Positions 36,072 through 45,818 of a stretch of 64,000 nucleotides of DNA are shown here, piece by piece. The stretch comes from Marinobacterium weihaiense. Lineage in GTDB: Bacteria; Pseudomonadota; Gammaproteobacteria; Pseudomonadales; Balneatricaceae. The DNA lies in NCBI RefSeq assembly GCF_019061305.1, contig NZ_JAHQZT010000015.1, positions 1-64,000 on the forward strand, read 5' to 3'. The translations under genes were made by a program, and so were the position numbers. The notes below the pieces were generated by a model, which worked only from the letters and a program-made list of their open reading frames with translations, made no database searches and was not told the DNA's origin. Numbering within the stretch: position 1 is the first letter of the stretch; every line of letters starts with the position of its first letter.

Positions 36072-36734
36072 TCAGACCTCGGTTTTGGGCGGTTCTACAC
36101 CGAGACGCTGGGCCGCTATCACCGCCTGAGTGCGGCTATGAACACCCAGCTTGCGCAGAATCGCGGTGACATGTGCCTTGATGGTCGCTTCAGAGACGCT
36201 CAGCTCATAGGCGATCTGCTTGTTGAGCAGCCCTTCGGTGAGCATGGTCAACACACGGAACTGCTGTGGTGTCAGTGAGGCCAGTGCGGCCGCAAACTGC
36301 TGCTCTTCTTCACTGACCTCATCCATGTTGTCGGTCAATTCCTGTGGCAGCCATTCCTCGCCTTCCAGCACCATGCTGATCGCTTCAGAGATGGTTTCCA
36401 GGGGGGCCGACTTGGGAATGAAACCGGACGCGCCGTAGTCAATGGCACGTTTCATGACATGCGTTTCCTCACTGCCGGATACCACTACTACCGGCATGCC
36501 CGGGTGCTGGCCACGCAGGAATACCAGGCCGGAAAAACCATGCGTACCGGGCATATGGATGTCCAGCAGTACTAGATCGGCATCACCATGCTGTTCAACA
36601 GCTTCCTGCACCGCTGCCAGGCTATCCGCTTCCACGATTTCAACACCAGGCACCGCCTGTGTCACTGCCTGACGCAAGGCAGCGCGAAAAAGAGGATGGT
36701 CATCCGCAATAATGATCTTCTGGGCCAGCTGCAT
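36072..36734 (-). CDS. crbR: LuxR-family response regulator CrbR
   Basis: This 220-residue protein has a receiver domain (phospho-acceptor Asp58 in LVLLDIHMPG) and a C-terminal LuxR-type helix-turn-helix (LTPQQFRVLTMLTEGLLNKQIA, EATIKAHVTAILRKLG). It matches CrbR/ErdR, the partner of CrbS. It should activate acs and the symporter operons, all present here, after phosphorelay from CrbS. It is convergent with crbS and lies 191 bases downstream of the acs stop, beyond the acs terminator, so it probably has its own promoter. Confidence 0.9.
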   Translation of the reverse strand: MQLAQKIIIADDHPLFRAALRQAVTQAVPGVEIVEADSLAAVQEAVEQHGDADLVLLDIHMPGTHGFSGLVFLRGQHPGMPVVVVSGSEETHVMKRAIDYGASGFIPKSAPLETISEAISMVLEGEEWLPQELTDNMDEVSEEEQQFAAALASLTPQQFRVLTMLTEGLLNKQIAYELSVSEATIKAHVTAILRKLGVHSRTQAVIAAQRLGVEPPKTEV

Positions 36735-36870
36735 ACATCATCTCCCTGGTACTTCAGGACCGACCGGGGGTCCATGAAGGTGGCGAACATTGAGATTTCC
36801 GGTGCGCAATAATAGCACTCTTTTGTCGACAAAGCCCCACCACGCGCCTACCTGTCGCTACTTTGCGCAC

Positions 36871-36906
36871 AAAAAAACGCCGCTCAGCACAGCCGAGCGG
36901 CGTTTT
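36871..36906 (-). terminator. Intrinsic terminator of acs
   Basis: A ten-base stem (AACGCCGCTC / GAGCGGCGTT) with a nine-base loop is followed on the minus strand by a run of T. It lies 20 bases after the acs stop. Flanking A and T runs allow function in both directions. Confidence 0.92.
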
Positions 36907-36925
36907 ACTTGTAGCAGCGACCGAA

Positions 36926-38881
<1,956 letters not shown>

Positions 38882-39000
38882 CGTGATGCCCTTAACTTGC
38901 GTTTTGTTGTTATACCTTTCACGCCGCTATTGTTATTGGTGTGTCGGCGTATGCGAGTTGGATAGAACGGTTATACCCAAGCCGCTCCATCCCCCTGAAT

Positions 39001-39014
39001 TAGACATTGGTCTA
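39001..39014 (-). promoter_or_regulatory. Candidate CrbR operator before acs
   Basis: TAGACCAATGTCTA on the minus strand is a dyad (TAGAC-N4-GTCTA) centred about 127 bases before the acs ATG. Its core GACCAATGTC matches the GACTAAAGTC core of the site before DUF4212 copy 1 at 8 of 10 positions. The spacing to the gene is longer than at the symporter operons. A GTAAGC/GCTTAC hairpin at 39047-39062 overlaps the fleR stop and may act as a weak terminator. Confidence 0.45.
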
Positions 39015-39061
39015 CTCGGATCACAACAAAAGTCTTAAACTCCACGGTAAGCGACTGCTTA

Positions 39062-40438
39062 CTAACCTGCTAACATCGACTCCAGATCAATTCCCTCTTC
39101 ACGCATTCGGGCCAACTTATACCTTAGTGTGCGTGGGCTGATGCCGAGCTTTTCAGCGGCATCCTTGCGACTTCCGCCGGTGGCCTTGAGCGCTTCGACA
39201 ATCAACTGATATTCGTGCTGCTTGAGATCATTGCCCAGAAGCCCATCGGGCAATGCCTCTTCAACGGGTTCTACCGGTGCGATCTCGACCGGAGAAGAGG
39301 TCAAGGGGATCGCCTGGGTGCCAAGATGCAGGTCCGATGCCAGAATCCGGGACCCGCCCTGCAGAATCAGCGCCCGCTGGATGACGTTATCCAGCTCGCG
39401 CACGTTACCGGGCCAGTTGTGCTGACACAGGCGCTGCACCGCCGCAGTATCCAGGACGGCCGCTGCCCGGCCCATCTTGCGGCAGTGATGCGCCAGCAGA
39501 CGCTGCGCCAGCGGCGGGATATCCTCGATGCGCTCACGCAGCGGCTGCCACTGCAGCGGGAAGACGTTCAGGCGATAATAAAGATCTTCGCGGAACCGGC
39601 CCTCGGCCACGGTCTGTTCCAGCTGGCGGTTGCTGGTGGCCAGCACCCGCACGTTGAGCGGGATCACCTTGCGCCCGCCGATGCGCTCCACCTCCTGCTC
39701 CTGTAACACGCGCAGCAGTTTGGCCTGCAGGCCCAGGTCCATTTCGCTGATCTCGTCCAGCAGCAGGGTACCGCCGTTGGCCTGCTCGAACTTGCCCGGC
39801 TGACTGCTCACCGCACCGGTAAAAGCGCCTTTTTCGTGGCCGAACAGGGTCGCTTCCAACATGCTTTCGGGAATGGCGGCACAATTGATGGCGATAAACG
39901 GCTGCTCGGCACGCGAAGAGTGATCGTGGATATAACGCGCCAGCACCTCCTTGCCGGTACCGGACTCGCCGGTAATCAGCACCGTGGAATCGGTGGCGGC
40001 CACCCGTTGCGCCAGCTGCAACAGCTGTCGGCTACCCGGCGCTTCGGCGATGGGCTCGTCCCGATTCGCAGGCGTGATGCCCTGGGCATGGGTGCGGATC
40101 AACTCGATCAGCTGCTCCGGCTCGAACGGCTTCATCAGGTAATCCACCGCCCCCTTGCGGATCGCATCCACCGCCTTGCTCACCTGGCCATAGGCGGTGA
40201 TCAGCGCCACCGGCAGGGCCGGAAACGTCTCTTTCAACCGCGCCAGCAGTGCATGGCCGTCCATCCCCGGCATATTGACGTCGGAAACCACCATATCCAC
40301 CGACTGCTGCTTGAGCAGTGCCAGCGCCTCTTCGCCGCTACCGGCTTCCAGATAGGCGATGTCGGCCAGCGCAAGGGTATCGGTGATCGCCTCGCGCAGA
40401 TCCACGTCATCCTCTACGATCAGAACGGTCGCGCTCAT
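39062..40438 (-). CDS. fleR: Sigma-54-dependent flagellar response regulator FleR (FlrC)
   Basis: The protein has 458 residues: a receiver domain (Asp53 in VVSDVNMPG), a central AAA+ domain (Walker A GESGTGKE, sigma-54 contact loop GAFTGA) and a C-terminal Fis-type helix-turn-helix (GSRKDAAEKLGISPRTLRYKLA). With FleS it activates mid-stage flagellar genes through sigma-54. The sigma-54 promoter before flgF in this window is a likely target. It overlaps the fleS stop by four bases. Confidence 0.96.
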   Translation of the reverse strand: MSATVLIVEDDVDLREAITDTLALADIAYLEAGSGEEALALLKQQSVDMVVSDVNMPGMDGHALLARLKETFPALPVALITAYGQVSKAVDAIRKGAVDYLMKPFEPEQLIELIRTHAQGITPANRDEPIAEAPGSRQLLQLAQRVAATDSTVLITGESGTGKEVLARYIHDHSSRAEQPFIAINCAAIPESMLEATLFGHEKGAFTGAVSSQPGKFEQANGGTLLLDEISEMDLGLQAKLLRVLQEQEVERIGGRKVIPLNVRVLATSNRQLEQTVAEGRFREDLYYRLNVFPLQWQPLRERIEDIPPLAQRLLAHHCRKMGRAAAVLDTAAVQRLCQHNWPGNVRELDNVIQRALILQGGSRILASDLHLGTQAIPLTSSPVEIAPVEPVEEALPDGLLGNDLKQHEYQLIVEALKATGGSRKDAAEKLGISPRTLRYKLARMREEGIDLESMLAG

Positions 40439-41508
40439 GTCATTCCTTGTTCGGTTGGTTGCGTTACAGGCTGGAGTAAAGGTAGCCGGAAACGGGCGCA
40501 GGTGCCCTGCCCCGGGGTGGAATCCAGCTCGAAGGTGCCGTGGTGGGCGCGTGCCATCACCTGGGCGATCGCCAGGCCCAGCCCGGTACCGTGGGATTTG
40601 GTGGTGTAGAAAGGCTCCTGCGCCTTTTGCAGCGTGGCGGCATCCATACCGGGGCCGTTATCGCAGACGGCGATCAACAGCCGGTCCGCCTCTCGGCTAA
40701 TGCGCAGCTGCAGTTCACAGCCTTCGCCACAGGCCTGAAGCGCATTGTTGATCAGGTTCAGAATTGCCCCCAGCAGGGCCTCCAGATTGCACTGGATCAG
40801 CACATCAGGTGCCTCATTGATGCAGTCGCAATCGGCGTCATACTGGGTCAGCGGCTGGTCGAGCAGATCCTCCAGCCGCGCCATCAGCGTGCGGCCATCG
40901 ACACGGTCTTCCAGTTTGGTTTCGCCACGGGCAAAGATCAGCATGTCGCGCACCTGCTGCTCCAGATGCGTCAGTCGCGACTTCACTTTGCCGGCAAAGC
41001 GGATGCGCTTGTCATCATCCAGCTGCGGCGCCATCAAATGGCTGGCATAGAGCAGCGCCGCCGACAAAGGGGTGCGTACCTGATGCGCCAGCGAGGCCAT
41101 CATCCGTCCCATCTCCGACAGGCGCTGATAGTGATGCAGCTGTTCTTGCAAGGTGCGGGTGTGGGTCTGATCGGTGATGAATACCAGCTGGCCGGGCTCG
41201 TTTTCCAGCGCCTGGGTCGACAGGCTGACGCGACGGCCGTTTTTCAACGACACCTCATGACCGTCATCGGGCCGGGGCGCAAAGCAGAGATTGATCACCT
41301 CCAGCCAGCTTTTGCCGGCCAGATCGACCCCCAACAGCGTCTCGGCAGCCGGGTTAAAGTCGTTGATGCGGCCGGTCTGGCCGATCACCAGTACCCCACC
41401 AGGAATGCGGCTGATCAGGCTTTGCAGATGCTGTTGCTGCTGACGTGACTGTGCCAGCTCCGCTTCCAGCTCGGTGATGCGCTGTTCAAGGGCTTGGCTA
41501 TCGGTCAC
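40435..41508 (-). CDS. fleS: Flagellar sensor histidine kinase FleS (FlrB)
   Basis: The protein has 357 residues: an N-terminal coiled coil and PAS domain (about 45-110), a HisKA domain ([13 protein letters not shown]) and an HATPase domain ([24 protein letters not shown]). No membrane segments are seen, so it is cytoplasmic, as in FleS/FlrB. The start is GTG and overlaps the fleQ stop by four bases. It phosphorylates FleR. Confidence 0.95.
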   Translation of the reverse strand: MTDSQALEQRITELEAELAQSRQQQQHLQSLISRIPGGVLVIGQTGRINDFNPAAETLLGVDLAGKSWLEVINLCFAPRPDDGHEVSLKNGRRVSLSTQALENEPGQLVFITDQTHTRTLQEQLHHYQRLSEMGRMMASLAHQVRTPLSAALLYASHLMAPQLDDDKRIRFAGKVKSRLTHLEQQVRDMLIFARGETKLEDRVDGRTLMARLEDLLDQPLTQYDADCDCINEAPDVLIQCNLEALLGAILNLINNALQACGEGCELQLRISREADRLLIAVCDNGPGMDAATLQKAQEPFYTTKSHGTGLGLAIAQVMARAHHGTFELDSTPGQGTCARFRLPLLQPVTQPTEQGMT

Positions 41509-42965
41509 TGGCGTTCAATCCCGTATTTGCGCATCTTTTCCACCAGCGTGGTGCGGCGGATCTGCAGCAATCGTGCGGCCTTGGACACCACCTGCTTGCA
41601 GGCATCCAGCGCCTGGCGGATAAGGGCCTGCTCCTGAGATTCCAGCCAGCCTTTAAGGTCGATCCCTTCATCCGGCAACGCCAGGGTTGTGGATAAATCC
41701 AGCGTGCCGGTTCTATTCACCGCAGCCATGGCTGGTTCGGTTTCAACCGTATTCGGCAGGCTAAGCTGTTCGTAGCGTGCCGGGTCTGGTTCTTCTACGT
41801 GACGGAATTTTGGCGGCAACTCGGACACCCCGATCACCCCGCCGGGATGAATAATACTGAGCCGCTCGATCAGGTTGGCCAGTTCACGCACATTACCGGG
41901 CCAGGGGTGACGCTGCAGTGACGCCAGCGCCGCCGGATGAAACTGCAGCGAACAGCCCTCGTCCAGTTGTCCACAGAGGTTGTTGATCAACAGCGGCAGG
42001 TCTTCCAGCCGATCGCGCAGCGCCGGCATCTCGATGGGGAACACGTTGAGACGGTAATAGAGGTCTTCGCGGAACTGACCCGCCTCGATCATCAGCTCAA
42101 GGTTCTTGTGGGTGGCCGCGACGATGCGTACATCCACTTCCTGTGTCTTGCTGCCGCCCACCCGCTCGAACTGGCGCTCCTGAATCACCCGCAGCAATTT
42201 CACCTGCATCGGCAGCGGCATATCGCCGATCTCGTCCAGAAACAGCGTACCGCCATTGGCCAGCTCGAAACGCCCCGGCCGACTGGAAATGGCGCCGGTA
42301 AACGCGCCCTTCTCGTGACCGAACAGCTCGCTCTCCAGCAATTCCGATGGAATCGCCCCGCAGTTCACCGGCACAAAAGGCCCGTCGCAACGTGGCGAAT
42401 GTTCGTGCAGACAACGGGCGACGACTTCCTTGCCGGTGCCCGACTCACCGGTGATCAACACGCTGATATCCCGCGGCGCCACCTGGGTAATGAGCTGACG
42501 AATCTCGCGCACCGGCTTGCTCTGGCCGACAAACCCCGGCATCTCCGCCTGCAAAGGCCAGGCGTCCAGTTGCTGCTCGTGCATCAGCCCACACAGATGC
42601 AACCAGTCCAGCAACTGTGGATAACGATAAGGTGCTTCCAGCAGGCCCAGAATGCCGTGACGGGCAAAATCATCGGCCGACAGCTCCGGCCAATCACAGG
42701 CCAGCAGCTTGGGCCGCACCCGCGCGGCATCCAGTTCGGTCATCAGTTTGCCCAGCGCAATGGGCAGACTGCTCTCGCCGATCAGCACCAAACCAATACG
42801 CGACAGATCAAACGCCTTGCCCTGCTGCAGCCAGCTCACAAAGTCAAAAACATGGCACTCAAGGCCGATAAAGGCAAAACAGGTATGCAGCGCCTGCCGC
42901 CGCTCGGCATCATCGTCGAGTATCAGCAGCTCAAAGCGGGCAATGGGGGTATCCGTTCCTTGCAT
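41505..42965 (-). CDS. fleQ: Master flagellar regulator FleQ (FlrA)
   Basis: The protein has 486 residues: an N-terminal FleQ receiver-like domain, a AAA+ sigma-54 activator domain (Walker [15 protein letters not shown] loop) and a C-terminal helix-turn-helix ([22 protein letters not shown]). The receiver-like domain lacks a phospho-acceptor Asp: the usual site reads LVLIGESS, as is typical of FleQ. It activates early flagellar genes with RpoN and binds c-di-GMP in relatives. It heads a translationally coupled fleQ-fleS-fleR operon. Confidence 0.95.
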   Translation of the reverse strand: MQGTDTPIARFELLILDDDAERRQALHTCFAFIGLECHVFDFVSWLQQGKAFDLSRIGLVLIGESSLPIALGKLMTELDAARVRPKLLACDWPELSADDFARHGILGLLEAPYRYPQLLDWLHLCGLMHEQQLDAWPLQAEMPGFVGQSKPVREIRQLITQVAPRDISVLITGESGTGKEVVARCLHEHSPRCDGPFVPVNCGAIPSELLESELFGHEKGAFTGAISSRPGRFELANGGTLFLDEIGDMPLPMQVKLLRVIQERQFERVGGSKTQEVDVRIVAATHKNLELMIEAGQFREDLYYRLNVFPIEMPALRDRLEDLPLLINNLCGQLDEGCSLQFHPAALASLQRHPWPGNVRELANLIERLSIIHPGGVIGVSELPPKFRHVEEPDPARYEQLSLPNTVETEPAMAAVNRTGTLDLSTTLALPDEGIDLKGWLESQEQALIRQALDACKQVVSKAARLLQIRRTTLVEKMRKYGIERQ

Positions 42966-43000
42966 GGGTGAATCCGAAGAGGTTCGTCAGGATTCTGTCA

Positions 43001-43028
43001 AAGGTACTGGATGGGCGGGGGATGTCAA
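43001..43028 (-). promoter_or_regulatory. Sigma-70-like promoter of fleQ
   Basis: The minus strand has a perfect TTGACA (43023-43028), then 16 bases and TACCTT (43001-43006, three of six matches including the key T-A and final T). The start would lie roughly 30 bases before the fleQ ATG. Sigma-70 control of the master regulator fits Vibrio and Pseudomonas. Confidence 0.5.
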
Positions 43029-43037
43029 TGGATTGGC
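43024..43037. promoter_or_regulatory. FleQ-box-like palindrome overlapping the fleQ -35
   Basis: GTCAATGGATTGGC on the plus strand matches the palindromic FleQ box described in Pseudomonas (GTCAATAAATTGAC type) apart from the central pair and one arm base. It overlaps the TTGACA -35 element, where binding would block RNA polymerase. This suggests negative autoregulation, but the site is a visual match only. Confidence 0.4.
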
Positions 43038-43038
43038 A

Positions 43039-43275
43039 TTATTTACCACAATGCGTTTGTTGACGGTCATAAATCACGATGCCAACCCTGTCGATATGGT
43101 CTTTTAAGCGGGCATTCTTGAGGGTGTCGTAATGATCAACATCACTGCGTGCATGCCAATTACCCTTGGCACGGGAGCCATACAGCACCACCTGCTCGAC
43201 AGCAGGGAAAGCGTCAAAGCATTCAGCAAGCAACCCTGTTTGTTCAGCAGTCAGACCGGTAGCACTTTCAGGCAT
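43039..43275 (-). pseudogene. Internally deleted MNT-type nucleotidyltransferase (HI0073-like)
   Basis: The 78-residue frame keeps the catalytic GSRAKGNWHARSDVD motif (GS-X10-DxD) and the C-terminal LKNARLKDHIDRVGIVIYD of the minimal nucleotidyltransferase family. SDVD runs directly into HYDTLKN. Relatives have about 30 residues between these parts, usually ending in a second VDL...DY segment, so an in-frame deletion between the two similar VD stretches is likely. Without the third strand it is probably inactive. The start ATG at 43275 overlaps the end of the broken HEPN frame upstream. Confidence 0.7.
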
Positions 43276-43426
43276 CTTCAAGGACATCGTCCATCCAGCC
43301 AAAATAACGATTTTCCAGCTAGCTCAGTCCTGCAGGATCAAGCTCCATCGCTTCACGTAGCAATGTAAAAGCGCGGGAAAAGTTCTGGAAGCGCTGTTTC
43401 CAGCGAATATCGGCGTTGCTATTCAA
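43268..43426 (-). pseudogene. Broken HEPN protein of the HI0074 family
   Basis: From a TTG at 43426 the frame reads MNSNADIRWKQRFQNFSRAF and 15 further residues, meets an amber codon at 43319-43321, and continues in frame for 17 more codons to a stop at 43268. The N-terminus is typical of HI0074-type nucleotidyltransferase-binding proteins. The C-terminal piece (ENRYFGWMDDVLEDA) overlaps the partner gene as in intact pairs. The whole HEPN core of about 100 residues is missing. It is a relic of the toxin-like partner of the gene at 43039-43275. Confidence 0.7.
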
Positions 43427-43462
43427 TGCAGCACCTCTTCCGGGCTGTTGGCGGTCAGGATA
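43421..43462. repeat. 42-base direct repeat, copy 1 (Rpn gene 3' end)
   Basis: These 42 bases are identical to 44366-44407. They encode the last residues of the Rpn-family protein (TANSPEEVLH and stop) on the minus strand. Similarity continues in patches to the left part of the remnant frame at 43423-43482. Confidence 0.95.
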
Positions 43463-43482
43463 GGTTCCGCGAAACTGCTCAT
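43423..43482 (-). pseudogene. 19-codon remnant of an Rpn-family nuclease gene
   Basis: The frame MSSFAEPILTANSPEEVLH joins the internal KMSSFAK segment of the Rpn protein at 44368-45258 directly to its C-terminus (ERILTANSPEEVLH), omitting about 60 residues between and everything before. It begins right after the HEPN stop codon. It is the residue of a second Rpn copy reduced by deletion. Confidence 0.75.
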
Positions 43483-44028
43483 TTATTTCTCCCAGCACTC
43501 GATATCTCTCAAGAGCGTGGCAAATTCATCGTTGAAGTCGCCAGGTTCGGCACTCAGTTTCAGTTCGTTATTACAAATTTCGACCAAATGACCCGCTGTT
43601 ACGAGCAACATCGGGGTAAGCTCAGAGAGCACATTAAAATGTTCAGCGATCAGGCTGTAGTCCGTCTCATAATCATGCGCCGCCATATTCCGAGCCATGC
43701 GTCCCTGTTGCCACAGCTCAACTGATGGCACTACTCCACGCTTCTCAAAGTACACAAGAACTTTCAAGAAGTTATCCGTATTTTCACTCATCAATAGCGC
43801 ACAGTGGCGCATGGTTGAAGCAAGTGTATCCTGCAGCTTTGCAAAGCGCTCATTGATGGCAGCCAAGGTTTCAAATAACTCGGCATCCTTGCGCCGCTGC
43901 CAAAGGGAATCACCACTCAACGGCCATTCCAACTTGGAGCTTGATTCATGCAGAAAATAGGAGCATCGCTGAACAGCTTCCAATAGCTGAGACAGGTATC
44001 GTTTTTCATTTTGCAGAAGGTCAACCAT
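43483..44028 (-). CDS. HEPN-domain toxin (HepT-like)
   Basis: This is a 181-residue helical protein. The sequence RNMAAHDY contains the RX4HXY motif of HEPN RNases of the HepT type, where R and H are catalytic and the Tyr is modified by the MNT partner. The ATG at 44028 overlaps the stop of the nucleotidyltransferase gene (TAATG); an upstream in-frame start at 44049 lies inside that gene. It is longer than HepT (about 135), with a C-terminal extension, so it may form a separate subfamily. RNA cleavage is inferred from the motif only. Confidence 0.72.
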   Translation of the reverse strand: MVDLLQNEKRYLSQLLEAVQRCSYFLHESSSKLEWPLSGDSLWQRRKDAELFETLAAINERFAKLQDTLASTMRHCALLMSENTDNFLKVLVYFEKRGVVPSVELWQQGRMARNMAAHDYETDYSLIAEHFNVLSELTPMLLVTAGHLVEICNNELKLSAEPGDFNDEFATLLRDIECWEK

Positions 44029-44333
44029 TATGCAGCCTCTTTCAGACACATGGAGTTCTTTCGCGCTATCAGCTGAAAGGGGGTGTACGCTGTGCTCGCC
44101 ACATGCACCAGCAAGTCAACGGGCAAACCCAGTTGCTTTTCCAGCTCAAGAACAAGCGCCGCCTTCCGCAATAACGGTACCGGGCGGGTAGTTTCCAAGT
44201 ACAAATCAACATCACCGCCTCTTCGCTCATCGTCCAGACGAGAGCCATAAACCCCTACGAAAAGGACAGCATCTCCCAGTACCTGAGTAACGCTGTTCAG
44301 TATTGCGTTGATTTGCTCAGTGGATAAACGCAC
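44028..44333 (-). CDS. MNT-domain nucleotidyltransferase antitoxin (MntA-like)
   Basis: This 101-residue minimal nucleotidyltransferase has the GSRLDDERRGGDVDLYLE motif (GS followed by DVD) and a later VDLLVH segment supplying the third acidic residue. In MntA-HepT systems this protein adds AMP to the toxin tyrosine. The start is taken as GTG at 44333 with GGAG five bases upstream; an ATG at 44360 is in frame but has no ribosome binding site. It is translationally coupled to the HEPN gene. Confidence 0.75.
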   Translation of the reverse strand: MRLSTEQINAILNSVTQVLGDAVLFVGVYGSRLDDERRGGDVDLYLETTRPVPLLRKAALVLELEKQLGLPVDLLVHVASTAYTPFQLIARKNSMCLKEAA

Positions 44334-44365
44334 AGCTACTCCAAACAGGCGACAAAGCATTAATC

Positions 44366-44407
44366 ATTCAATGCAGCACCTCTTCCGGGCTGTTGGCGGT
44401 CAGGATA
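44366..44407. repeat. 42-base direct repeat, copy 2 (Rpn gene 3' end)
   Basis: Identical to 43421-43462. Here it is the intact 3' end of the Rpn-family gene and lies directly before the MNT-HEPN pair. Confidence 0.95.
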
Positions 44408-45258
44408 CGTTCGGACCACTCCAAGAGTGTGGATTCATCAGCCTGGTTAATGCGTTGGCGTACTTCGACCGATACCTTGCCGAATTTACGCTCCATCTGG
44501 CGCAACAGAATCCGGGCCTCGCCCTGTTGCATACCTTGCTGCATACCTTCCTGACGGCCTTGCTCCAAATGGCGTTTCGCGAAGCTGCTCATTTTCTGCA
44601 CATCCTCCGAATATTCCTGGCAATAACGCTCAAGCTCGTCCGGCTCAAGCGCAGTATAGATGTCGATAAAGTCGATGTATTTGATCTGCTTTTCCGGATC
44701 GGGTTCCAGCTCGAACAACCCTCGCACGGCATGTGCATAGACTTCGACACGCCGCTCAGGCGCGTAATGCATATTGGGCAAGTTTAGCCGTGCGGTCAGG
44801 TTCTGGCTATCGCGGTACTCTTGCCAGTCCAGGCGAGGCAGGTGGCAAGCCAGGTAACGGAAGCTCAGATAGGTGTGGCGATCGCCGCCAAGTTCCAGCC
44901 GGTCAGGCACTGCGCCATCACGCAGGAAGATCACCACCGGCACCACCCGCTCGGTGTTGAGCATTTCGGCCAGGTGCAGACAGTAGTGCGCCAGCCGGTG
45001 GATGGAGAAACGGCGCGGGTCGCTTTCCTCTTCCAGTATGAACAGCAAGGCTTCACGCTTGTCATCAGGCCACTCCACCAGCAGCGGCACATCCAGCTCA
45101 TGAAAGCGGTCGCCGAGGCGTTCTTTCAACTGCTCCTGCCGCAGGGGTAAAATGCGTGCTGAGGCGTCAATCTTTGCGGCTTCGTCAGCCGCAAAGAACT
45201 CCAGCGCCTCGCGAGGGTAATCAAGAATCAGATTCTTGAAGTTCTGGTCATGGCTCAT
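44368..45258 (-). CDS. Rpn-family (PD-(D/E)XK) recombination-promoting nuclease/putative transposase
   Basis: This 296-residue protein starts MSHDQNFKNLILDYPREALEF and contains the Rpn/PD-(D/E)XK nuclease pattern (ELDVPLLVEW, ALLFILEEES). A Gln/Gly repeat linker (EGMQQGMQQG) and a DUF4351-like C-terminus (LLRQMERKFGKVSVEVRQRI...EVL) follow. AGGAGGTGTG directly precedes the ATG at 45258, so the longer frame to 45285 is rejected. Rpn proteins are DNA endonucleases that promote RecA-independent recombination. They are often found in mobile, strain-variable sites. Confidence 0.82.
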   Translation of the reverse strand: MSHDQNFKNLILDYPREALEFFAADEAAKIDASARILPLRQEQLKERLGDRFHELDVPLLVEWPDDKREALLFILEEESDPRRFSIHRLAHYCLHLAEMLNTERVVPVVIFLRDGAVPDRLELGGDRHTYLSFRYLACHLPRLDWQEYRDSQNLTARLNLPNMHYAPERRVEVYAHAVRGLFELEPDPEKQIKYIDFIDIYTALEPDELERYCQEYSEDVQKMSSFAKRHLEQGRQEGMQQGMQQGEARILLRQMERKFGKVSVEVRQRINQADESTLLEWSERILTANSPEEVLH

Positions 45259-45283
45259 CACACCTCCTTTTGTGAATGCCGTC

Positions 45284-45309
45284 AAAAAAGCCGAGCATAA
45301 ACTCGGCTT
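45284..45309 (-). terminator. Intrinsic terminator after fliS
   Basis: An eight-base stem (AAGCCGAG / CTCGGCTT) with a CATAAA loop is followed on the minus strand by six T residues. It ends the flagellin-fliD-fliS side and separates it from the accessory island. Confidence 0.9.
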
Positions 45310-45355
45310 GTTCAGGTGCGGGGTGAGTAAACGTTACTCGACCCTTTTACCGCTT

Positions 45356-45760
45356 TTACTTCACAGCGGTTTTGTTATGTTCTTCAGCCGGGATCTGTGA
45401 CCAGCCGTCAACGATAGGTGCCAGCAGGTCGGCGGCTTCCTTCACCTTGGCTGCATCGTTGTTGCGGTTGGCTTCCATCAGGATGCGCAGCATGTAATCG
45501 TACAGGCTGTCCAGATTTTCGGCGACTTCACCACCCTTCTCGATATCCAGGCAGCCTTTCAGGTTAACAATGATCTGGCAGGCCTTGTTGATCTGCTCAG
45601 CGCGCTGCTCGATATTTTTGCGCTCGATCGCACCACCGGCCTTGGCCAGTGCTTCCAGTACACCCCGGTAGAGCATGCTGATCAGCTGGTGGGGACTGGC
45701 GGCTTCAACCGCAGCGTTGAGGTCGACACTTTTGTACTGATTCATTGCCTTGTTGTTCAT
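45356..45760 (-). CDS. fliS: Flagellin export chaperone FliS
   Basis: This 134-residue helical protein has the FliS pattern (ASPHQLISMLYRGVLEALAKA, ISMLYDYMLRILMEANRNND-like). FliS binds the flagellin C-terminus and delivers it to FlhA. It is preceded by fliD (58-base gap). The usual neighbour fliT is not next to it, but a FliT-like gene lies at 53912-54232. Confidence 0.95.
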   Translation of the reverse strand: MNNKAMNQYKSVDLNAAVEAASPHQLISMLYRGVLEALAKAGGAIERKNIEQRAEQINKACQIIVNLKGCLDIEKGGEVAENLDSLYDYMLRILMEANRNNDAAKVKEAADLLAPIVDGWSQIPAEEHNKTAVK

Positions 45761-45818
45761 CTGATTACTCTTAGCTGTCGGTAAATGAAAAAAGAACCAT
45801 GACTATAACGGCTCGGTT

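Noticed and set aside
43166-43368. Small plus-strand frames in the accessory island
   Set aside because: They lie opposite the decayed nucleotidyltransferase/HEPN genes and show no ribosome binding site or family.
44366-44407. 42-base direct repeat as phage or integron attachment site
   Set aside because: It is simply the coding 3' end of the Rpn gene and its remnant; no integrase or tRNA is nearby.
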